NCBI GenBank assembly: GCA_016931295.1
Contig: JAFGEZ010000020.1
Span: forward strand, 1 to 49,959
DNA: 49,959 nucleotides
From: Candidatus Krumholzibacteriota bacterium
GTDB taxonomy: Bacteria > Krumholzibacteriota > Krumholzibacteriia > Krumholzibacteriales > Krumholzibacteriaceae
Direction: 5' to 3'
Made by a program: the position numbers and the translations under genes. Every line of letters starts with the position of its first letter. Within the stretch, counting starts at the first letter, position 1. Shown one piece after another: positions 18,474 to 26,077 of this stretch. The notes under the pieces are model-generated. The model made no database searches and was not told the DNA's origin. It worked only from the letters and a program-made list of their open reading frames with translations.

Positions 18474-18815
18474 GTGAGGCTACTCACGAGGGAACGGGAC
18501 GGCGTCGTGCTCCTCGATCTCCAGGGCAAGCTGATGGGCGGGCCCGACGCGGACGCCTTCCGCGAGAAGATCCACGGCCTCATCGAGCAGGGGCGCAAGC
18601 ATGTCGTGGTCAACCTCAAGGATGTCAACTGGGTCAACAGCACCGGCGTCGGCATCCTCATCACCGGGTACACGACCCTGCGGAAGAACGGCGGCGATCT
18701 CAAGCTCCTGCACGTTTCGAAGAAAATCCAGAGCGTGCTCTACGTTACGAAACTGAACCTGATCTTCGAGTGTTTCGACGACGAGAACACCGTCGTTCAG
18801 AGCTTCAGGGCCTGA
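18474..18815 (+). CDS. STAS-domain anti-sigma-factor antagonist
   Basis: This 113-residue single STAS domain is of the SpoIIAA/RsbV type. The phosphorylation loop reads VNWVNSTGVGILI; the phospho-acceptor is S56, preceded by Asn instead of the commoner Asp. In its unphosphorylated form such a protein binds and sequesters its cognate kinase/anti-sigma factor. Translation begins at GTG 18474, with GGAGGT ending 3 bp upstream. The kinase (18853) and phosphatase (19417) genes follow directly, making a complete partner-switching triad. Confidence 0.93.
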   Translation: MRLLTRERDGVVLLDLQGKLMGGPDADAFREKIHGLIEQGRKHVVVNLKDVNWVNSTGVGILITGYTTLRKNGGDLKLLHVSKKIQSVLYVTKLNLIFECFDDENTVVQSFRA

Positions 18816-18852
18816 CCTGAAGGCCCACAGGGAGGAGGGTGGACGCCCCGTC

Positions 18853-19290
18853 ATGGCTGATAGCGTCATACTCGAGTTTCCGAGCGAATACCGGTTTCTG
18901 AACATGGTCGATCTTCTCTGCGTCGAACTCGTCGGCGAGATGGGTTTTCCTCCGGAGGCGCAGAACGAGATATCGATCTCGGTGATCGAGGCCTGCACGA
19001 ATTCGCTCGAGCACGGCAACAAGTGCTGCCCGGAGCGGAATGTCCGGGTCGTGATGACCATGTTCCCCGACCGTTTCCAGGTCGAGGCGTTCGATCACGG
19101 TGAAGGGTTCGATTTCGACGAGTACATGAAACACATTCCCGATCCGGCCGATATCGCCCACCTTCGCGGACGCGGCATCTACATCATGAAGCACATGATG
19201 GACGAGCTGTCCTACGAGCAACTCCCGGATCGGGGGATAAAGATCGCACTCGTGAAGTATCTGCCGGGTAAGCGTCCGGGGAACGCGTAA
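18853..19290 (+). CDS. RsbW/SpoIIAB-type serine kinase, anti-sigma regulatory factor
   Basis: This 145-residue GHKL (HATPase_c) protein has the N-box ISVIEACTNSLEHGN, G1 box FDHGEGFD and G2 box LRGRGIYIMKHMMDEL. It should phosphorylate the STAS protein and, when free, bind a downstream target, classically a sigma factor. No sigma factor gene lies in the window, so the output partner is unknown and might not be a sigma factor. It lies 37 bp after the STAS gene and 126 bp before the phosphatase gene. Confidence 0.93.
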   Translation: MADSVILEFPSEYRFLNMVDLLCVELVGEMGFPPEAQNEISISVIEACTNSLEHGNKCCPERNVRVVMTMFPDRFQVEAFDHGEGFDFDEYMKHIPDPADIAHLRGRGIYIMKHMMDELSYEQLPDRGIKIALVKYLPGKRPGNA

Positions 19291-19416
19291 CGCCGGTCCG
19301 GTTTCTTCCGACGCGCCACCTTCCGGAAACCCGTAGAAGCGATCGGGCGTATCACTACATGCGATGCGGCGGCGGGACATCAAGACTCCCGATGCGATCC
19401 CCGATGGAGTGATCAG

Positions 19417-21681
19417 ATGACCACGGCATCGATACTCGCGACGGTCTATTTCGTGTGCGGCGCGATCATCTTCCTGCTCGCCACGACGATTCTCCGCTAT
19501 TCGGCGAAGACGGCCGTCGGCTGGGCGACCGCCCTGGTGCTCCTCTTCGCGAGTTTCGGCCCGATGCTCGGGGCGGCCAGCGTGATCCTCGAGCGGAATC
19601 TCCGGGAAGGCACCGTCCTCTTCGGCTCCCTGGTGGCGAGTTTCGAATACACCTGGGAATTCTTCTTCCCCTCGCTCGTCCTCTTCGCGCTCGTCCATCC
19701 CGTGCGGAACCGCATCTGGAAGTACATCAAGCGAGGCGCCTTTCTCCTCTTCGTGCCGCACGTTTTCCACCTCGTGATGCTGATCTTCCTGATCGACCGC
19801 GTCAACCCGTCGAAGACCTTCGATTTCATGACGGACCTGCCCTTCGCCGACGGCAGGATGGCGGCGACGATGGGGACGCTCTCCAGCTCGCTCAACGTAT
19901 TGATGGAGCTTCTCTTCAAGGCGCACCGCACGCTCTTCTCCTTCGTGAACATCTCCTACGCCGGCTTCTCGATGCTTTTGCTCGGCGCCTCGATGCGCCG
20001 CGATCTCGCCCCCCGCGTCAGGCGCCAGACCCGCGCGGTGATCATCGGCCTCGGGGCCTGTATCGCCACCTACGCCTTCGCCCGCATCGGCCCCATCCTC
20101 TTCCAGGCGGCGGCGGATCCGACCGTCATGGCGCTTCTGGTCAACGCGTCGCTGATCGTCGGCGGCGGCTCGATCGCCTTCGCGATCGTCCGGTACGAGT
20201 TTCTCGACCTCAGGCAGATCGCGCGCAAGGGCATCTTCTACGGCGGCGCCATCGCCATCTTCGCTTCCTTCTATCTCGTGGTCGTCAAGCAGGTGATGGC
20301 CTTCTTCTACCGCTTCTCGGGGAGCCGCATGGAGTTCGTCGAGACGGGGCTCATCGTCGTCTTCATCATCATCTTCCAGCCGGTCTTCTCGCGCATCGAG
20401 GAATGGGCGGAGCGGCGGGTGCTGAGCGAGGAGAAGACGCCGCGATTCCGCATCCGGCGGCTCAGCGCGGAGCTCCTCTCGATGATCGATCTCGAGGACA
20501 TGCGCGAACGGACGAGGCAGGCCCTTCGCACGATCTTCGACGCAGACGACGTCGAGCTTTTCCTCGCGAAGGAGATCACCGCCGATCGCGAGGACCGGTA
20601 CGCGCCGCAGGTGCTGGAGACGCTCGCCCAGTTCCGCGAGCCGATCGTCCGGCTCGATTTCATGGAGGCGCTCGGGTTCCTGAACGTCACCGGCAGGATG
20701 TTCATGCGGCCCGGCCGGCGCGTTCTCGACGAGGCAGTCGAGCTGCTTCCCGGCACCGTGCGGCGGTTCGCCCGCTACGAACTGATCGTGCCCGTCATGC
20801 GCGGCGCGAGGTGCGAGGCGGTGCTTCTGCTCGGCAGGCGCCGGGAGCACCGCGGCTATTCCACCGAGGAGCAGTCGCTCATCTCGATGCTCTCCGCGCA
20901 GATATCGGCTTCCCTGTCGCGGATCGAACTGCTCGCCCAGGTCGTCGAGAAGAAGCTGATCGAGGAGGAGCTGAATATCGCCCGGTCGATCCAGCTCAAC
21001 CTTCTCCCCTCGCGGCCCCCGGTGGTCGACCGGTACGACGCGGCCGCGGTCAGCCTCTCGAGCAAGCAGGTCGGCGGCGATTACTACGATTACCTCCAGC
21101 GCGAGGGGTTGCTCGCCTGCACCGTCGCGGACGTGTCGGGCAAGGGCGTGCCCGCCTCCCTGCTCATGGCGTCGCTGCAGGCCAGTCTCCGGGCGATGAA
21201 GGAACACATGCACGATCCGGTCGGTCTCGTCGGCAGGCTGAACGACGTGATGTGCGACGTGACGGCCCCGGACAAGTTCGCCACGCTCTTCTACGGTTGC
21301 CTCGACACGCGCACCGACGAGTTCGTCTACACGAACGCGGGCCACTTCTTCCCCGTCGTCGTCCGCGACGGCGGCAGGATCGAGATCCTCGACTACAGCG
21401 GCCTCATCCTCGGCGTCCAGCCGGGATTTCCCTACGAGAACCGGAAAATCAGATTCAAACCCGGGGATGTGCTCGTCGTGACGACCGACGGCGTCACCGA
21501 GGCGGAGGACGACGACGGTGAACTCTTCGGCGAGGAGCGACTGCATCCCCTCCTCTCCGGGCTCCGCGGGCTGGAGGCGGCGTCGATCAGGGACGAGATC
21601 GTCGAGTCGGTCAACCGCTTCTCCTACCCGAGGGGCGCGAACGACGATTTGACGATCCTCGTGCTGAAGCGGACGGCATGA
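19417..21681 (+). CDS. Membrane-bound GAF-SpoIIE (PP2C-type) phosphatase
   Basis: About nine hydrophobic segments fill residues 1-330, ending with FIIIFQPVFSRIEEWAERRVL. A GAF-like region (about 345-500) follows, then a signalling helix, then a SpoIIE/PP2C domain (about 520-754). Metal-binding aspartates are visible in VGGDYYDYL, VADVSGKGVPASLLMASL, TTDGVTEAEDDDGELFGEE and ANDDLTILVLK. It should dephosphorylate the STAS protein in response to a membrane or small-molecule signal. The membrane part resembles sensor regions of some histidine kinases. Its stop overlaps the first possible start of the next gene by 4 bp. Confidence 0.92.
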   Translation: MTTASILATVYFVCGAIIFLLATTILRYSAKTAVGWATALVLLFASFGPMLGAASVILERNLREGTVLFGSLVASFEYTWEFFFPSLVLFALVHPVRNRIWKYIKRGAFLLFVPHVFHLVMLIFLIDRVNPSKTFDFMTDLPFADGRMAATMGTLSSSLNVLMELLFKAHRTLFSFVNISYAGFSMLLLGASMRRDLAPRVRRQTRAVIIGLGACIATYAFARIGPILFQAAADPTVMALLVNASLIVGGGSIAFAIVRYEFLDLRQIARKGIFYGGAIAIFASFYLVVVKQVMAFFYRFSGSRMEFVETGLIVVFIIIFQPVFSRIEEWAERRVLSEEKTPRFRIRRLSAELLSMIDLEDMRERTRQALRTIFDADDVELFLAKEITADREDRYAPQVLETLAQFREPIVRLDFMEALGFLNVTGRMFMRPGRRVLDEAVELLPGTVRRFARYELIVPVMRGARCEAVLLLGRRREHRGYSTEEQSLISMLSAQISASLSRIELLAQVVEKKLIEEELNIARSIQLNLLPSRPPVVDRYDAAAVSLSSKQVGGDYYDYLQREGLLACTVADVSGKGVPASLLMASLQASLRAMKEHMHDPVGLVGRLNDVMCDVTAPDKFATLFYGCLDTRTDEFVYTNAGHFFPVVVRDGGRIEILDYSGLILGVQPGFPYENRKIRFKPGDVLVVTTDGVTEAEDDDGELFGEERLHPLLSGLRGLEAASIRDEIVESVNRFSYPRGANDDLTILVLKRTA

Positions 21682-22196
21682 GACGGGCCCGGCGCCGCGA
21701 CGAGGCGAGGGACGGATTTCCGATTCCGGGGCCGGAGAGCCCCGACTGTGATATAATGAACGAAACGAACGGGAAGCAGGAAACCGGCGCCGCGCGCGTT
21801 CTCGGGATCGATCCGGGAACGGTCCGCTGGGGGCTCGCCCTGAGCGATCCGCTCCGGATCACCGCGCAGGGGCTCGAAACCTTCTCCGGCGGCGACGAGA
21901 CGGCGTTCGTCGAGCACGTCGCGCGGCTCGTCGATGAGAACGGCGTCGAGACGGTCGTCATCGGGCTGCCGCTTGCGATGCACGGCGGGGAGATCGAGGG
22001 GTCGGCCCGGTCGCGGGCGCTCGCCGACCGCATCGTCGGACGGTGCGGCGTGGCGGTGGAGTTGCGCGACGAGCGAATGACGAGCCGCGAGGCGGAGCGC
22101 GTTCTCGGGCAGGAGGGGCGAATCCGCAGGGCGGGGGACATCGACCGCCTCGCCGCGGTCCTCCTGCTCCAGTCATGGCTCGACGAAAGGGCATAG
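21678..22196 (+). CDS. ruvX: RuvX/YqgF-family Holliday-junction resolvase-like nuclease
   Basis: An RNase H-fold protein with GIDPGTVRWGLALSD (first metal aspartate), VVIGLPLAMHG and VELRDERMTSREAERVL; the C-terminal aspartate is in AGDIDRLAAVLLLQSWLD. YqgF enzymes process Holliday junctions or pre-16S rRNA 5' ends. Two starts are possible: ATG 21678 (ATGA overlap with the phosphatase stop, 172 residues) or ATG 21756 (146 residues, the usual length). The shorter form fits the family better, but the overlap supports coupled translation from the first. It is followed immediately by mltG, a pairing seen in many bacteria. Confidence 0.92.
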   Translation: MRRARRRDEARDGFPIPGPESPDCDIMNETNGKQETGAARVLGIDPGTVRWGLALSDPLRITAQGLETFSGGDETAFVEHVARLVDENGVETVVIGLPLAMHGGEIEGSARSRALADRIVGRCGVAVELRDERMTSREAERVLGQEGRIRRAGDIDRLAAVLLLQSWLDERA

Positions 22197-23273
22197 ATGC
22201 AGAAGGTCACGGTAATCGTCTCGGTGTTGGTGACCGCCGCCGTCGCCGCCCTCTTCCAGGTCGGCTGGCAGTACTACGACGGCGGCGCAGACGAGAACGG
22301 ACGGCGCATAGAGATCCGGATCGAGCCGGGAACGACATTCAACGAGGTCAAGGCCGCCCTCTCCGATACCGGCGTGCTCGAACGGCCGCGCCTCTTCCGG
22401 TGGGCGGCCTGGCTCACCCGGCGGGAGACGAGGATACAGTCGGGGCGGTACCTCTTCAGTCGCGGGGAGAGCGTGGCCTCGATTCTCGACAAGCTCTCCC
22501 GCGGGGCGATCGACTACACGCGCGTCGTCGTTCCCGAGGGGCTTTTGCTGCGCGAGATCGCGTCGCTCATGGCGTCGTCCACCGAGATCGATTCCACCCG
22601 GTTCCTCGAGCTCGCGGCCGATTCGGCGCTTCTCGCCGAGGCGGGGATCGACGCTCCCTCCCTCGAGGGATACCTCTTCCCCGACACCTATCTCTTCTCG
22701 TGGCCGCTCGACGAGCGAACGGCGATCCTCAGGATGGTCGACCGCTTCCACGAGGTATTCGACGAGAGGCTCCAGTCCCGGGCCGACTCGCTCGGGTTGA
22801 CCGTCAACGAGGCGGTCACGCTCGCATCGATCGTCCAGGCCGAGGCGGTGTACGATTCGGAGATGCCCCGGATATCGGCCGTCTACCACAACCGTCTCGT
22901 CGGCGGGATGCGTCTCGAGGCGGACCCGACCGTCGCCTACGCGCTCGGGGGCGTCCGGCGGCGGCTGTGGTACAAGGATCTGCGCGTCTCCTCCCCGTAC
23001 AACACGTACCGCGTTCCCGGCCTGCCCCCCGGGCCGATCTGCAGCCCGGGCCGCGCCGCCCTCGAGGCGGCCGTGACGCCCCTCGTCGGCAGCCGGGATC
23101 TCTATTTCGTCGCGGACGGCTCCGGACGGCATCTCTTCAGCCGTTCGCTCCAGGAGCACCTCATCAACAAGGAACGCGCCCGCGACGGCGAGCAGCCATG
23201 GATGAAGGACTTCTTCGACGGCTCCGAGGCCGGCACGGGAGGGGCTCCTCCTGAAAGCAGGAACGCGCAGTAA
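22197..23273 (+). CDS. mltG: Endolytic murein transglycosylase MltG
   Basis: One N-terminal membrane segment precedes a LysM-like region (EPGTTFNEVKAALSDTGV) and the YceG/MltG domain. The catalytic glutamate is E216 in LASIVQAEAVYDSEMP; RLEADPTVAYAL and SSPYNTYRVPGLPPGPI are hallmark blocks. The enzyme cuts nascent glycan strands at the inner membrane and sets their length. The first Glu of the common EKE motif is Gln here (QAE), but the catalytic Glu is kept. At 358 residues its length is normal. The ATG directly abuts the ruvX stop. Confidence 0.95.
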   Translation: MQKVTVIVSVLVTAAVAALFQVGWQYYDGGADENGRRIEIRIEPGTTFNEVKAALSDTGVLERPRLFRWAAWLTRRETRIQSGRYLFSRGESVASILDKLSRGAIDYTRVVVPEGLLLREIASLMASSTEIDSTRFLELAADSALLAEAGIDAPSLEGYLFPDTYLFSWPLDERTAILRMVDRFHEVFDERLQSRADSLGLTVNEAVTLASIVQAEAVYDSEMPRISAVYHNRLVGGMRLEADPTVAYALGGVRRRLWYKDLRVSSPYNTYRVPGLPPGPICSPGRAALEAAVTPLVGSRDLYFVADGSGRHLFSRSLQEHLINKERARDGEQPWMKDFFDGSEAGTGGAPPESRNAQ

Positions 23274-23280
23274 GATCGAG

Positions 23281-24087
23281 ATGCTTCGCGGGATCCTCGG
23301 CGACTGCGGCCGCGCGGCCGTCGCCTTCTCGGGGGGCGTCGACTCGACGCTCCTTTTGGCGGAGTCGCGGGACGCGCTCGGCGCGGACGGCGTCGTCGCC
23401 GTGACGGCCTCGGCGCCCTTCGTGCCGGCGGGGGAGCTCGAGGAGGCGCGGCGGATCGCGCGTCTCGTCGGGGCCGAGCACGTAACGGTCGACGCGGGCT
23501 CGCTGATGGACGATCCCGGCTTCACGGCCAATCCTGCCGACCGGTGCTACGGGTGCAAGAAGGCGATCCTCACGAAAATCGTCGAGGCGGCGGCGGCGCG
23601 CGGATGCGACTGCGTCCTCGAGGCGTCGAACGCCGACGACCGGGGGGATTACCGTCCCGGCGCGCGGGCCGTGCGCGAGCTCGGCGTGGGAAGCCCGCTG
23701 CAGGCGGCGGGGCTGACGAAGGCGGAGATCAGGGAACTGCTCCGTGTGCGAGGGCTTCCGAACTGGGATCGTCCCGCATCGCCCTGCCTCGCCTCGCGCA
23801 TTCCCTACGGCGAGGAGATCACGGCCGGCAAGCTGCGCCAGGTGGAGGAGGCGGAGACGCTCCTCCGGGAGGCGGGCTTTCCCGTCTGCCGGGTCCGCCA
23901 TCACGGGCCCGTCGCGAGGATCGAGGTGCCCCGGGACGAAATCCCGCGGCTGCTCGAGCCCGACACGGGAGACCGTCTCGCCGCCGGTCTGCGCCTGATC
24001 GGTTTCATCTACGTCTCGGTCGACCTGGCCGGATTCAGATCGGGAAGCCTAAACGAGGGTATCGGCGACGGCGGGGAGGAGGGATGA
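23281..24087 (+). CDS. larE: LarE-type ATP-dependent sacrificial sulfur transferase
   Basis: This 268-residue PP-loop ATPase has VAFSGGVDSTLLL, DRCYGCKK, NADDRGDYRPG and ASPCLASRIPYG; C169 in the last block matches the sulfur-donating cysteine of LarE. LarE adenylates and thiolates pyridinium-3,5-biscarboxylate to build the nickel-pincer cofactor of lactate racemase and relatives. No larA, larB or larC is in the window. The start has only a weak ribosome site 8 bp after mltG, so it probably relies on coupling. The C-terminus overlaps the next gene by 4 bp. Confidence 0.92.
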   Translation: MLRGILGDCGRAAVAFSGGVDSTLLLAESRDALGADGVVAVTASAPFVPAGELEEARRIARLVGAEHVTVDAGSLMDDPGFTANPADRCYGCKKAILTKIVEAAAARGCDCVLEASNADDRGDYRPGARAVRELGVGSPLQAAGLTKAEIRELLRVRGLPNWDRPASPCLASRIPYGEEITAGKLRQVEEAETLLREAGFPVCRVRHHGPVARIEVPRDEIPRLLEPDTGDRLAAGLRLIGFIYVSVDLAGFRSGSLNEGIGDGGEEG

Positions 24088-24554
24088 TGGAGACGCGCAC
24101 GGAACGGATCGTCGCGGCGTCGGTCGGGCTTTTCCTCGCGTGCGCGATCCTCGCGCCGGCGGGCGCCGTCGCCCGAAACAGGGGCGGACCGGCCGACACG
24201 TCGTCGGCCCTCGCCGATACCGTCTCGATGCTCCTCCGCTTCGTCCGCGAATCCGGATGCGTCTTCATCCGCAACGGGCGCGAGCACGACGCCGAGGCGG
24301 CGGCGGGCCACATGGAACGGAAGTACAGGCACTACCGTGACAGGATCGCGACTCCCGAGGATTTCATCCGTCTCGCCGCGACGAAGAGCATGATGAGCGG
24401 CAAGGCCTACCTCGTACGCCCGCCGGGCGGCGAGGTCCGCGCGTCGGCCGAGTGGCTGGGCGACGCGCTCGTCGATCTGCGCCGGCGCCGCCGCACGGTC
24501 ACGAAGACATCTCCCCCCGACACGACCGCCGGCACCCTTCCCGACGGCGAATGA
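24084..24554 (+). CDS. DUF5329-family exported protein
   Basis: This 156-residue protein has a signal peptide (hydrophobic run ending AGAVARN). The conserved core matches DUF5329: LLRFVRESGCVFIRNG, then AAAGHMERKYRHY, then DFIRLAATKSMMSGKAYLV. The single Cys of the FIRNG block is retained. No function is known for the family; it is predicted periplasmic. ATG 24084 overlaps the larE stop as ATGATGA (24087 is an equally possible start), and GGGAGGAGGG is an excellent ribosome site. The C-terminal ~25 residues are polar and unconserved. Confidence 0.88.
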   Translation: MMETRTERIVAASVGLFLACAILAPAGAVARNRGGPADTSSALADTVSMLLRFVRESGCVFIRNGREHDAEAAAGHMERKYRHYRDRIATPEDFIRLAATKSMMSGKAYLVRPPGGEVRASAEWLGDALVDLRRRRRTVTKTSPPDTTAGTLPDGE

Positions 24555-24597
24555 CGCCGCCCGATCGTGACCGTCCCCGGATCAGTGCCGTCTTTCC

Positions 24598-25956
24598 TCA
24601 CGGATTCAGGAAGACGTATTGCGTGCTCAGCACGCGCGCCCAGATCCAGCTCCGCGGGTCGAAGCCCGTCGCCAGGATCTGGTGACGGTTCTGCTTCACG
24701 ATTATGATCTGCAGCTGGTACGTCCACGGCGAGAGGGGGGCGAGATCCTCGCTCGTGATCGTGTAGCTCCCGTCGTTCTCCGTGGTGATGTAGATTCCCG
24801 TCGAATCCACGTCGTTCAGATCCCCGATCACGATGTCGACCGTCCCGCCGCAGGTCGTCTGCCACTCGAGATCGAAGCCGGTCCGCGGGAGGAAGGTGCC
24901 CGGAGCGGGACTCGTGATGTAGCATTCGCACACGGGGAAGGTGACGTGCTCGACGAGGGCCGGCACGCCGCCCCCCGCCGTCACGTCGAAGACGTACTCC
25001 GTGCCCGGGTTGAGGAAGAACCCGGCGATGTAGTCGGAGTACATGTACAGATTCAGCGATTCCTGCCAGGCGAGATCGAAGCTGCCCGCCGAGACGGCGT
25101 CCGGTCGGAGCGGCGTGACCGGCGTGCAGGGCGCCAGGGCGCTGTCGAACCGCGCGGAGATGTTGTCGACGCGCGTGACGTCCTGTCCGTCGTAGAGGAT
25201 GACGCGGCCGAGCGTCAGGATGGTGAAGACGCCCTCGAACGGTCCGGGATCGTCGCTCGTCGTGAAGCGCCACTGCGGCCCCGTCGTCGCGCCGCCCCGG
25301 TCGTCGTGCGCGACGACCCACCAGCTGTACTCCGTCGCGGCCGAGAGCCCCGATGCGTCATGGGAAAAAGCGGCCTGGCCGTCGCCGACGAGCGCCTCGC
25401 TTCCCGTGGGGCCGAGCCAGACGTCGAACACGAGGGGATCGCCGTCGGGGTCCTCGCACGACCAGGTCAGCTGGCATTCCTCGCCGATGCCCGTCGCATC
25501 CGTCTCCGGGTCGGGATCGAAGGGGCGCAGGGGCGGGTTATTCGTTCCCTCGCCGGTCGTGAATGTCCAGACGGGGCTTTCCGCGAGGAGGTCGTCGTCG
25601 TGGCTCCGGATCGTCACCCGCCACGCGTATTCCGTGAGCTCCTCGAGCGCGTAGCCGAGGATCCCGTCGTATTGACGGGGAGAGGTGACCGTTCCTTGCA
25701 CACCGACCCACCGCATGGTATCCGCGTTGGCGATGTACAGGACGTAGTCCCAGTCGTCGCCGGACGGCTCGTCGTCGCACGTCCAGTAGAAGAAGGGTTC
25801 GAGGCTCTGCCCGGTGGCGCCGTCGGGCGGATAGACGAGATCGATCGGATCGGGCGCCGGCCCGTCTTCCTCCCGGGTCGGCGGGGCGCTGGTCGAACAG
25901 GCCGCGAGGAGGAGGCAGAACAGGATAGCCGTCACCATGCGGAGAGTTGATCTCAT
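24598..25956 (-). CDS. Lipoprotein with two FnIII-like domains
   Basis: This 452-residue protein opens with a clear lipoprotein signal (LLLAAC followed by STSAPP). Two FnIII-like domains follow at about residues 40-135 (ending AESPVWTFTTG) and 140-235 (ending TTGPQWRFTTS). The C-terminal half (240-452) has four spaced cysteines (in APCTPVTPL, FPVCECYI and TTCGG) and ends in a beta-rich region. No enzyme motif is seen. It is probably an envelope or surface lipoprotein. It is convergent with the DUF5329 gene (44 bp gap) and has its own promoter at 26014-26043. Confidence 0.82.
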   Translation of the reverse strand: MRSTLRMVTAILFCLLLAACSTSAPPTREEDGPAPDPIDLVYPPDGATGQSLEPFFYWTCDDEPSGDDWDYVLYIANADTMRWVGVQGTVTSPRQYDGILGYALEELTEYAWRVTIRSHDDDLLAESPVWTFTTGEGTNNPPLRPFDPDPETDATGIGEECQLTWSCEDPDGDPLVFDVWLGPTGSEALVGDGQAAFSHDASGLSAATEYSWWVVAHDDRGGATTGPQWRFTTSDDPGPFEGVFTILTLGRVILYDGQDVTRVDNISARFDSALAPCTPVTPLRPDAVSAGSFDLAWQESLNLYMYSDYIAGFFLNPGTEYVFDVTAGGGVPALVEHVTFPVCECYITSPAPGTFLPRTGFDLEWQTTCGGTVDIVIGDLNDVDSTGIYITTENDGSYTITSEDLAPLSPWTYQLQIIIVKQNRHQILATGFDPRSWIWARVLSTQYVFLNP

Positions 25957-26013
25957 GATGGACCTTCCCGTGAACGAGTTGCCGATGTGTCCGGAATTTC
26001 AGCCGTCGCGGGC

Positions 26014-26043
26014 AGTATACACGAAGCGGCACCCGCCGGGCAA
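26014..26043 (-). promoter_or_regulatory. Candidate promoter for the FnIII lipoprotein
   Basis: On the minus strand TTGCCC (26038-26043) and TATACT (26014-26019) are spaced by 18 bp, with TG directly before the -10. The leader is about 50 nt. The same TTGCCC-18 arrangement recurs at 49559-49588. Confidence 0.6.
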
Positions 26044-26077
26044 CAGGATATGCGCGAAGCCGATGCCGGGCGGCCTC

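Noticed and set aside
21749-21757. Extended -10 (TG-A-TATAAT) inside the ruvX 5' region
   Set aside because: No matching -35, and transcription would start inside ruvX; more likely chance, although an internal promoter for mltG cannot be excluded.
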